Below, one piece after another: positions 26,301 through 38,300 of a stretch of 64,000 nucleotides of DNA. The stretch's first letter is position 1. Each line of letters begins with the position of its first letter. The position numbers and the translations under genes were made by a program. The notes under the pieces are model-generated. The model was not told where the DNA came from, did no database searches, and worked only from the letters and a program-made list of their open reading frames with translations. Origin of the DNA: Hippasteria phrygiana (taxonomy: Eukaryota > Echinodermata > Asteroidea > Valvatida > Goniasteridae); assembly GCA_037893225.1 (NCBI GenBank), contig JAZGUH010000088.1:62001-126000 (forward strand), read 5' to 3'.

Positions 26301-29300
26301 CTTTGAAGAGGATGGTGGCCAGATTTAAATCACGTACGGTTTTTGCTCGGAACTTTTTTATCACACTTTGTAAAACTAGATCCTTCAAATGAGTCTTTTT
26401 AAAGAGGGAATAAATATGTGCTGGGCCAGTTTTAAATGTATGTTTAAAACCGCCTTGGGGCCTGGACGCTTGATAATGACCCGAGCCAAACTTACGTTTA
26501 AAACCGGGCCCAGCACATATTTTTCCCATTCATAAAATAACTTGTATATTTTATTTCGGCAAAAATCTCAAAAAATTATAAATGTCCAATGATTTTGTTC
26601 AATTGTTTTTTACCTTGGTTTGTAAAACACCCCTTTAGCTATTTAATGGTTCGTGGCACGCGCGAGTAGTGCTAAACATTTTCTTATATGGAAATTGACG
26701 CGCGCGTGCGACGCACTCACCAGGTGGTGCAGAACGCAGCAGCTTGCGTTATTAGGAGAGTGACTGGTCGCTCGAGTGTTCAACCCAGAAAATGGACCAG
26801 ATTTCGTAGGACTCTAAATTTGTTGTGGCACCGGAAAAATTGTTTTTTTAAAAACCGGTTGGTGTTTTATCGGCAGTTTAAGAAGAACCCACGTGATGGG
26901 CTCTCGACCAATAGGAATGGGTAAACTTTCTTAGGTATTTATGAATGTAAATTAAATTGGTTTGATGATATTGTATGCAGGCGTGGTAGAAACTTTTGAA
27001 GTAGCGCCGGTGCCGGATGGCTGCTGCCTTTTCTGTTTTTCTTGTGTGGAACTGCAAAAAGTGGGGGGGGGGGGGGGGGGATGTCATTTCCCAAAGTGGA
27101 AAAAGTAGTAGGGGGGGGCAATGAACCCCCCCCCCCCCCCCCCCCCCCCCCCCGTTCCGTCGCCTATGTATACATCTAGGCTTTCACGCAGACTCAGGTA
27201 AAAAAGTAGAAGAATAGTAGGATCAAAGTTTGAACAAAAATAGGGTAAAAGTAGGACTTTGTGGGCTTTCATGAGTAGTTTTTGTTGATACTCAACCATG
27301 TTCACAGCATCACATTTGGCATGTTCTGTACTCACAACACTTGTTGCTCCATCCTCAACTAACTCTTGGAAGTAAAGTTGCAGTATAATCCTGCACCCAA
27401 GCCCTTCTCTGTGTGATTTTCATATGGCAGTGTGTAATACCAGCCGTTATGAAAAATATTCAATGAGATTTCATGTTTTTGAGTTGTGGGACAAAAAAGT
27501 AGGAAAAATAGGGAAAAATAGCAATTTCAAGAAAAAAATCTGAAAGAGTAAGAAAATTAGGAATATAGTTGAAAGCCTGCATATATGGCATTATTAGTCC
27601 ATTACTTCTGACTGGTGCCCCTTCACAAAGATACTAACAATGTGGGAGACTTAGTAGAGCACTGGTATGAAAGTTCCGGAGGTAGCAGGTTCAAGTTCCA
27701 CTCATACTATAAAGGAGAACTCAAGAAGGGGGGTTTCTAATAGCCTCCCTGTGGCAGAGCTGTACTCACCAGTGCAGGTGGAGGGTTGTATCAGATTGGT
27801 GCCTGCAGGGCAGACACAGCGGTAGGACCCTGGCTGGTTAATACACTGCCCCTGAATACAGCTATCTTCTTCCTCACACTCGTTAATATCTGAAATAACA
27901 ACAGTTACCAACATTTTTATGGAACCTCTAAGCACACAAATTTGCTTAGAACAAAAAAGTTTTGCTTAGTAACAAGGTGATCCGCGGATCACATGTGTCG
28001 CCTTTTTTTTGGGGTCACTGCATCTAAGTTTCAACTTTTCAAATGAGAGCAATTTTATATATTCAACCTATTTTACCACTTGACCTGAAATGACCTTTGA
28101 CATTGATATGTGACCTTGAACAACACATAAATGTTTGCATGTTGCACCTTTGGCTTAAAACCCAACAGGTATGTCGTAGATAGAGGGCAGGGTTTTGATC
28201 TTGTGGAAAATTTTGGGGTAAAAAAAAAGGGCACTCTGCAAATATTAGGGGGGGGGGGGGGGGTACCGGCCTTATCCCTTGCTGGCTACGCCTATGACTT
28301 GGAGCCCCCGCCCTTTCGTGTGCATGAAAGCTTTGTTTGAAAAAGCTCCATCTATTCATTACACTCCTATTCAAAAACAATACAGTTGAAAAATGAATAG
28401 ATTGAGTAAGCGCAGAAATGTGGCTATAGATGTCAACTGGCCAGGTGTTTTTTTTTCAAACCGCGGCAGTGGCGTCCGGATTAAAGATGTTAATTCTGGG
28501 CTTGTGCCATGGGTGACTTGTATTGTAGTGCATTGCATATGATATGCCAAACAAATAAAGAGTTTTCTAGACTGTCCGTACCCTGGCAGTGATGGGCCCT
28601 GGTGTCATAATGATAGCCTTTGATGCAAGCAGATGGCATGCAGAAGTAGCTCCCATAGGTGTTCAGGCATTCGTTGACTCCACAGGGAGTCCGTAAACAC
28701 TCATTGATATCTGAAACGGATACAAAACCCTCACGTGGTTAGCATCAAACTTGTTTTTTTTCTTTTTTCAAAAGGACAGGTCATTATAAGGTTTGCCATG
28801 ATGTTACTTCATGAACTGGTACTTTTGTGTAATTCATTTCTGTTTCTGAAATGTCTAGATACCTTAGTTGGTAGAGCTCCGGTATGGTAGAGCTCCGGCC
28901 AGTTTTCTTTGTTCACTTTGAAAATTCATTTAAAAATTACTTAGTTTCCCTTGTGATTTGTTTGATGATATGACAAGTTAAAGATGATGTTGATTGCTGA
29001 GAGAAGTCTGCGTCATATTTTTGTTTTATGTAGATTGCGTATTGTAAAAATATAATGGCCAATTATTTCTGCCATGAAATAACAAAAAGTGACTTGGAAG
29101 CAGTTTTATCAAGTCCCCTCTAGCCCGCTGGTGCCATTTGTCTAAAAGTCGTCACTGCGGGCAGCAAACAATTCTGACGTCATAGTACGAACTCCTCTTT
29201 TGTTCCTAGTGCTCACACAAAAGGGAGTTCGTCCTATGACATCAGATTGTTTGCTGCCGGCAGCGACGACTTTTAGACAAATGGCGCCAGCGGGCTAGAG

Positions 29301-32300
29301 GGGACTTGATAAAACTGCTCTCAAAAGTCATAATTGGCAGCTATATTTTACAATACGCAATCTACATAAAACTACAAAATGACGCAGACTTCTCTCAGCA
29401 ATCAACATCATGTTTAACATTTAGTTACCTCTGCACGTGTTGCCGCTCTGCTGCAGTCCGGGACTGTTGGTACATCTGCAGAAGTAGCTCCCCATGGAGT
29501 TGATGCAGCGTCCTCCTTGGCAGACGTCCTGATCCTCATGACACTCATCGATATCTGCAGAGAATAAATCTCAAGGGATTATCCCTCTGGCGGCAGTCGT
29601 ATAACTACACCCTGTAACATGATTTTGTTTATGTTAAAATTACTCTTCTGTTGATCATTCAAATAATTTCATCTTCTGCAAGTTTGTGTGAGATTGTTAC
29701 AATGCGTCTCACATGTGCAATGAAATGACTTTATGGCAGCATGAATTGGTATACTGCATGTGGTGGGGCGTTTCGTTTTCTGTCATTCCTCCATTCCACC
29801 AAGTGCAAACAATTTCTTGTGGCATCATCTGCAGGATGGTTCAGAATGACGTAACCCACTTTTGGCAGAAATTATAAACATACTTTCCAATAATGGGGGA
29901 CATTAAACCCCAACCCCCTAGGCATTTTATCTAGGAAGTGTCCGCAACCTGTCAAAATCCAACACTGTGCAGTGTACCTGAAAAGTAATGGTGCCAGGGC
30001 CCTGCAGTCCTGAACCCATCAAAAATTCAACACAACCTGCTGTTGGAGTTTGTAAGGCTTGGGGTAGTTAGTGTTAAGCCAATTTTTTTACATTCGGTTT
30101 GAATGCCACTGATCAGTTTCAATATTGGAAATTTGATGTTCCAAAGCAATCTTTAACCCTCCTACATGTATGTACCGTGCAGTTGCCATAGAATTGTCAG
30201 ACTTTCCAAAACCTTTCAAGTTTGCTGGACTGAAGGGTTTTGAAAGGTGAGAAAACTGTCTGATAAAAGGGACCTATGAAAGGTTTCGAAAGGTGAAACA
30301 ACTCTGAGAAATAAACTGGTGTGAGGTATATCAAGGGGGAAATTATATGGGCAAATGTGCTGGGGAGTAACTCTACCTTTCAAAACATTTCAAAAGGTTT
30401 TGAAAGGTCCAACCATTTACGCATAGCAACTGTACTGATATTTGGTTGAGCAATAGCTCCACCTTTCAATTCCTTTCGAAAGGTTTTAGAGGGTCTGGCC
30501 ATTTTCTGATCGACTTCCCATACCTTTATCATAGGGGTATACCATAGCCCAATTTGTCTACGTTTCAATACATTTCAAAGGGTATTGAAAGGTGTGGTAG
30601 TGCAGTAGCAACAAATTCTGGAGTGTTTTAGAAGGTTCATAATTATTTTTTCGCCATCTTGCCAGTATTAAGCAGATTTTGAAAGGTTTTGAAAGGTCAA
30701 ACCATAGGAGAGTTAAAAGCCTTCCATTGAAATCAGTTAAACCGTTATTCGGTTGGAATTAAATTAGGATAACCGGATTTTGAAATCTCTGATTTCTCCC
30801 ACCACTAATTCCCAAAAGTTTTTTCTGGTACTAGAAGTGTCAGTTTTAAGCGTAAGTGGTGAAAAACCATGGAACAAGTAGTAGAAATAAGGTTGTTGAC
30901 AAAATGCTACTCTGTCCAATGGTAACCTCGGGTTTGAGCAACCGGAAAGCGGTAATCTTATCAACATAAAGACCCAATAACTTACCCTAACTACCCCAAG
31001 ACTTACAAACTCCAACAGCAGGTCGTGTTGAATTTTGATAGGTTCAGGACTGTAGCGCCTTGGCACCATTACTTTACATGGAGCTATGATGCCCCAATTT
31101 GTCTAACTCCAAAGAATGTGCCATAGGTACATGTATACTGCACAGTGTTGGATTTTGACAGGTTCAGGACACTTCCCCGTAAAAATGCCTATGGGGTTAG
31201 GGTTAATGAAAGGTAATTATATGATTATCCTCATGTATAATACCATACTCCATGGAAGGTAGATATTTGTCATGATCTGCAAATGAAAAAACTTGTATTG
31301 AAAAAAAAGGAAGTGCCAACGATTTGTTTGAAGTGTTTTACAATGGGCAGGTGGAATAGGTTTCCGTGGATAAACCGATTTTTAAGCAACCACTGCTGAG
31401 ACGAAATGACGCAAGGACAACAATTCTCTCACATCTTAAAGGTCCAAATTTTAATGACAGAAGAAAATTGTTAATAATGGTGCCACCTAATGGCAATCTT
31501 CATAAACTGTGGCACAAGGAAATAACACAAGATCCAAGTCTTGGATCAAGACAAAAACTTCACAGCCGGTTTAAGTTTCGAGGCCTGCGTAATGCAAATG
31601 TACTTTAGTGGCTCTGAACTGATCCAAGCAGGATATTGTAGCTTGTACACAAACCTGTTTCAGGTTGTCAACTTTAACAAGAGCCACCTGCTAATAGCCT
31701 GAGCAAATTAGAGCCAGGTGTAGGGATGTCTGGGTCTACTGAGTCACAGTTGAACTCTGTCCGCAGACAGGAGTCGATCTGGTCTAGAACGGCTTCAAGC
31801 TACATTTCCCAGCCTCCCAAGGAATAATTTTTGTCACAGCTCAATTGATAACAGCAACAACTCCACCCACTTTGTCATCTAGGGACCATTCTTGTGGTCC
31901 CGGCCATCAAGTGGTGCAAGGATCAAAGTTGAGAACTTTTTACTTTGACTAGGCAGCATACTCGATGTAACAGCACTAGGGCTGTTCATTTTCGAATAAT
32001 ATAGTATTCGATTATACGAGCCTGGGCTTGACCGAATATTCGATACTCGCCGATCAAGTCTTTCAGGCGTCTGCTGCAACTGCATGCTAGCTGGTAAAAA
32101 CTTGCATGCAAAGCATGCCGGTGTTTTACATGCGGCAATTGATATTAGAGACCACCCGATGGACCTTTTTTGCATTGTATCAAGATCATTACGAGTACGT
32201 ATAACGTTCTGATAACAAGAAACCAAACTCCAGCCCGAGTTTTTGCAATAATTATTTTAGAAGTGTCAAGGGTTTTACGGTTGAGTAAAATAAACCTCTG

Positions 32301-35300
32301 TCCACAAAAAAATGCGGCATTTACACTGCTAAGTGCCGTAACTTTTCTATTAAAATACAAAAAATGTAGCATATTCATAGTCGTATCTGTACGTGCATAT
32401 TCTTTTTTCTTCAAATATTCAAACCGGCAAAAAGCTATTCGAATATTCGGTTGATGATTGAATATTAGAATATTCGCTATATTCGGGACAGCCCTAAACA
32501 GCACCAACAAGTTACATGTATCATCAAAGTGAGAAACCTGCTCTGTGCAACGCAATCTAACATTTACACGTAGAACAAACGGTCTTTTATTTGTTCACTG
32601 CTCAGATCAATTGAATCCCACACAAGTATACAATGTATACTTGTTGAACCTACATGTAGTTGTGTTGAGTAGGCCTGTTCATTTTCGAATAATTTAAAAT
32701 GTTATTATTCAAAACTGGGTTTGACTGATTATTCAAATATTTGATACTCGCCGATCAAGTTTTTCACCTGTCAGCTGCAACTGCATGCCACGGCAGTTGC
32801 ATGCATAACACGCCTGTGTTTTACGTGTAGTGAATCGATAATATGGAATGCCTGATCAACATTTATTTGCATACGCCTGTTGTATCAAGATCATTACAGG
32901 TACATGTAACATCCCGATAACCAGAAAGCAAACTCCAGCCTGTATATTAGAAGTAATTTTTTTAAAAGTTTGACAAATTATAAATTAAAAAGTCGTATCC
33001 TCATTGCGTGATCCCCACAAAGTCGCTTCCCAGGTTGTATCGTCAAATTGGGCGTGATCCCTGGCTATACGGCATTATGACTTCTGACTAGCGCCCCGGA
33101 ACAAAGATACTGACAATTTGGGAGACCGCCAACATAGGGCAAGATACATGTAGCTCAGTTGGTAGAGCGCCGGTACGGTATTCCGGAGGTCGCAGGTTCG
33201 AATCCCGCTCCTGCCAGTTTTCTTTGTTTACTTTGAAAATGTTTTTTGTAAGTGTTAAGGGTTTTACAGACAGGAAAAATAAACCTCTGTCCACAAAAAG
33301 TTGGAAAATACAGCTTTTGACACTGCTCTAACTTTCCTATTAAAATAGCATCATTGTATCTGTACATTTGTTCGCAGGTGGTGCGGAGGAACACTTTTGA
33401 AAGTTGGGGGCCAAAGCAGCACTGGTGCCGGCCGGCTGCTGCCCTTTTCTATGTTTTTCTTGTGTGGAACTGCCAAAAGGGGGGGGGGGGGGGGGGGGGT
33501 GAAATGGCCCCCCCGTTCCACTGCCTATGTTTGTTTCGAATATTCGAACCGGCAAAAGGTATTCGAATATTCAGTTGACAATCGGATATTAAAAGAACAT
33601 GTATTCGGCATGTAAGCAATGGGCTGATATAAAGTAGAAAGATCATTTGTTAACCCTAACCCTCCAGGGTATTTTGGCTAGAACCCTGCCAGACGCATCA
33701 GATTGCATACTTTGTCACATTGACTTGTGTGCAGATAGAGTGCAGCAAAGTGAAGCTGTCACCACAGATGCACTGTGCTGTGTCTGGCAGGGTTAGGGTT
33801 AATGTATTTGTTGTTCATATAAAGCAATGGGTCCTCCCGTTCAACTGGGAAGGCAATGAAAGTAGCTCAAGTCAATGGCGCCGTGAGGCCAATTAAAAAT
33901 CCTGCTTCTATTTTCTTAAAAGGAGGCCATTTCTGTCAACCCAAAAGCCACAAGCTCATTTTAAAATTTTTTTTTCAATTCTGTGTAAAAGTTGGCTATT
34001 TTTTTTTAAATGGTCAGCTTACTAAAGTTAGCCATTAATTGCATTGTTCCATCTTCATGTGTTTTTTTTCCTTTTGATTATTTTTTTTGGAAAGTGTGAG
34101 AGTCCAGGACATTGCCTCTGGGGCGTAATAATTAGGAATGTTCGATCCCCAAAACGAGTGTTTGACTAATCATTGCCTGAAGTCATGTACACGTAAACAA
34201 AATCAGGGCGGAATAAATTTTGAGATACTTGCATTGGAGAGTAGTGAGTGGAATGTTCTACAAGACCATTTTTGAGCAGTCATCAGGGTCACATATTTAT
34301 AAATGGTTTCAAAAATCATGGGGTGTGCTCCAGTGTTGTAGGTCTCGAGACCTGGTCTCGATCTCGAGACTTATGTTTTTTTGAGGTCTCAGTCTCGTCC
34401 TAGCAAAGTCTCAATCTCAGGAGGGCTGGTCTCAGATTCGAATGTGCGGGTCTCGGATACCATGGTCTCGGGTTTTACCCTCGAGACCCGTCGAGACCAC
34501 AACGAAATATAATGCGCCATGTATGAATCTAGTCTTTGTTCCAAACATAACTTTGTAAGTACAAGTTTTCATGTTGAAGAATTAGATTGAAGCTGGAATG
34601 GAGAGTACTGGTACCCACGGACGTGGGTCCCCCCATGTATTTCACTGGTGCACATGTGTACAAATAGATGCATTCAACGATGTTGCTCTAAGCACACGCC
34701 ACATGCTTTTGGTATTGGCCTAGTTTTTTTTACCCACATGTACGATCGAGTATGACTTCAGGTAGAAGCTGAAAAATAAAATCAACATCATTTTATTTTT
34801 CATGTTGGTCTTGGTCTTGGTCTTGGTCTGCAAAAGTCTCGGTCTCAGAAGTCTTGATCTCGGTCTTGAAAGAGCAGGTCTCGATCTTGGTCTCGAAAGC
34901 CTTGGTCTCAGTCTCGGACATGAAGGTCTCAACTACACAGATGCTCCAACGTCACCGACAAAAAAAATACCCCTCTCTGGCTGTTATGTCATCAGTACCA
35001 TGTCTCTGTACAGTATTAGTTTGATATATAGGAGCCTTCAAAAGCCACAGGAAAAGTCTCTATTTTATTATTATGATAAACTAACCTTCACAGGCCTGTC
35101 CATCATTAACGCTCCGGAATCCCCGCTTGCAAGTACACTGGTAACCATCCGGTGTGTTGACGCATTGACCATGTGAGCACACCAAGCTATTTTCTGCACA
35201 GGCATTGGTGTCGATCACTACATTCAGACGGTTGGAGAAAGACAAGGACAGAGCACACAGTACCATGTTAGTTTGAAATGCTGTCAGATACAGATTAGGT

Positions 35301-38300
35301 TGGAAAAAAAACCCCCAAAACAGACAATTAAGACTTTTCTCTTCCCAATGTGGTGTTAAGCACTGTCTTGCTCGGTGCTTACCAATGAACCTATGGGAAA
35401 ATTCACAGGCTTCCATGGCTGTCAGATGGGACTCGAACCCATCACTTCCTGCTTGTTGCTGCAGAAATCATCAAACCAGTAAGCAGGAGGTTGTGGGTTC
35501 CAGTCCTGCCCAAGTAAGCCTGTGAATTTTTTTCCACAGATTCTTGGAAAGGACCGAGTATACAGTGCTTAACACCAAGTCGGAAAGGGAAAATCCCATC
35601 CAATAAATATCAACCCAATGCATATTGCATCTTCACAAACAAAAATAATTATTCATTTTTTCACATTCGCCCAACTGATTTTTTGTTTCTTATTACAATG
35701 ACATGAATTTTTTTTTTTTTTAATGTTGTTACACTGTTAAGGCAAGGGCAATGAGTTGCACGAGTACTGCAGATTTAGAATTTAAGGCCAACGTTTATGA
35801 TGCACAGCTGGCAATGTTTGAGCCACCTTTAGCAAGCATTATTGATCACTTTATTAAATCAAAAATTATGTTCCTGCATCAAAAATCAGATCATGAATTA
35901 ACATGTTCCCAAATACAGTTAGTAATAGACCAAATTCGAAGAGACATTAGAAGGTCTTCAAAAGCCATTTCCCGATTCCTTCGAACTTTCCAAAAACTTT
36001 CTGTCGCTAGTTACATGTACACAATGAGTTCAAAATTTGGACAATTCAAAATACAGTGTACTAGTGGAAGTGGTGTATGTGGGGGGGGGGGGGGGGAATC
36101 CCCCTTCCAGCTGAAGTCTGTGTCCTCCCACCATATCTTTGTATACAAGAAGTTAAGCCTATTTTAATTTCTTCCCGAAATTCCTCAAGAAAAATCAGTA
36201 GAATGCTTGGTTTCCCCTGTAAATAGGATCTTAGTTAACCCCACTGGCAAGTGTACATGTTCCCCCTAATCAAAGGGCCATTTAAATGGTAGTGTTTGTG
36301 TGCAGATGATGCACACAGGGCCCACGAGCTAAATTTAATCATGTGTAAGCATTTAAATCGTAAATTTGAAAGCGAAAGTGTTAATTAATAGGCTTTATTA
36401 CACACAACTTAAGTAAAATAATGAGAGTGCGAGTGAAGAAATAAGTCAGCGAAAGGTACAATGTATTATGTTTAAGTCACTGAAAATCAAATTGAAGTGA
36501 TTTTGAAATGCTCTAAAGCAAAGCTGCATGAGTTGGAATGGAAGAAAATACGTAGCTAGTTTGTGTTTTTTTTTTCTAAAAAGAAAATTGTGAAAATTGC
36601 AAATAACACATTAACCCTAACCCTCCAGGGTATTTTGGCTAGAAACCCTGCCAGACGCATCAGATTGCATACTTTGTCACATTGAGTTGTGTGCAGAGTG
36701 CAGCAAGGTCAAGCTGTCACCACAGATGCACTGTGCTGTGGTCATGCTGATTGGTAAGGTTCCCAGACATGTTTCCCCAAGCAGAACGGTAACAGGTCAA
36801 CTTGTACCTTGGACAACTCGTACCTTGGACAACTCGTACCTTCAACTCGACAACACCATACCAACTCGTAGGTACGAGTTTGCCCAAGAGTTGACCTGTT
36901 ACGATAGAAATCGGATAGAACCTAGTCCGAGTAACTTACTTGGACCCTCTATCGCCTTTTTTAACATTTGGACATGATCTGGCGATACTATCGCCAGATC
37001 ATGTCCAAATGTTAAAAAGGCGATAGAGGGTCCAAGTTACTCGGACTAGATGGAACACATATTTTTCTTCAATAATGATTTCCAGACAAATGGTTCCACG
37101 AGATAGCAGTGAGTACGTGTGCATACTTACTATACTAGTCCGAGTAACTTGGACCCTGCTATCGCCAGATCATGTCCAAATGTTAAAAAGGCGATAAAGG
37201 GTCCAAGTTTAATACTCGGGCTGTCTACCTTGAAAATTCCAGCTCTCGTCTAGTTCTAGGCTCATCTAACTAACCCAGGTTGGACTCCTCAGTACCTCCA
37301 TTACATAGCCCCACCAGTGTGGCTGGCGGATTTGACATCGGGTTGATCCTTAGCCACACGTCCTACCCATATGTTTGTGTGGTGAGAACTTCAACAATTC
37401 GTGCGGTGGGGTAGCGCTATCTGGACCGCGGTTTTAACGGTCTGGCTGTGTTCTCTACCTTCTTAACTATTCCAAACTGCTAGCGGCTTGTCATCTTACT
37501 CACCATTTTCCGAAATATTGGACATTAAACTTGGACTCCATAGTCTTGCGTGCTAACGATTTCAACTGGTATTAGCCATTTTATAATGACGTCACTGGGT
37601 TCGAAACGGCTTGCCGACGGCTGTTTGATGAGAGCACAGCTAGCTTATCACGATTTCAGTGGAACATCTCACGCGAATTTCGTGATAAGCTGTGCTCTCA
37701 TCGAACAGCCGTCGGCAACGAACCCAGTGACGTCATATACTTGGGTCATGTGGTCATATCAAAATGGCTACCACCGGTTGAAATCGTTTGCACGCAAGAC
37801 TATGGAGCCGAAGTTTAATGGCCAATATTTCGAAAAATGGTGAGTAAGATGACTAGCCGTTAGCAGTTTGGAATAGTTAAGAAGACAGAGAACACAGCCA
37901 GACCGTTAAAAACGCTGTCCAGATAGCGCTACCCCACCGCACGAATTGTTGAAGTTCTCACCACACAAACATATGGGTAGGACGTGTGGCTATTATATAA
38001 AGGATCAGCCCGATGTCAAATCCGCCAGCCACACTGGTGGGGCTACTCCATTACATTGCGCTACTGCAATGAAGTAAGGACGTCCAACCTGGGCTTAGCC
38101 CCACTAGTGTAGCTGGCGGATTTTGACATCAGCCCGATGTCTAGTCCCAGTAACTAGGACCCTTCATATCGCCTTTTTTAACATTTGGACATGAACTGGC
38201 GATAGTAGGGTCCTAGCGAATTGTGTACAAAAAACGGCACGGTTGCAAAATCGACAACATTCACATGACATTAGGCTCCAAAAACATGGTAAAAACATTC

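Larger units (their letters stand above)
32670..33610. mobile_element. hAT-like copy split by two later insertions
   Basis: Starts TAGGCCTGTTCATTTTCG, resumes after a SINE (32,975-33,245) with AAGGGTTTTACAGACAGG, and again after repeat B (33,370-33,535) with TATTCGAACCGGCAAAAGG. The right terminus is decayed. Confidence 0.65.

Noticed and set aside
31366..31608. 80-codon plus-strand frame with a protein-like composition
   Set aside because: Short, no homology that I recognise, no splice or promoter context. Could be a decayed transposon piece.
33650..33802. Interstitial telomere sequence marking a chromosome fusion
   Set aside because: Only two TTAGGG-like units per side, arranged as inverted ends of a small element with a second copy nearby.
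35751..36167. 138-codon plus-strand frame
   Set aside because: No recognisable domain, runs into a G homopolymer, lies in a fibrillin intron, no neighbouring exon or supporting signal.
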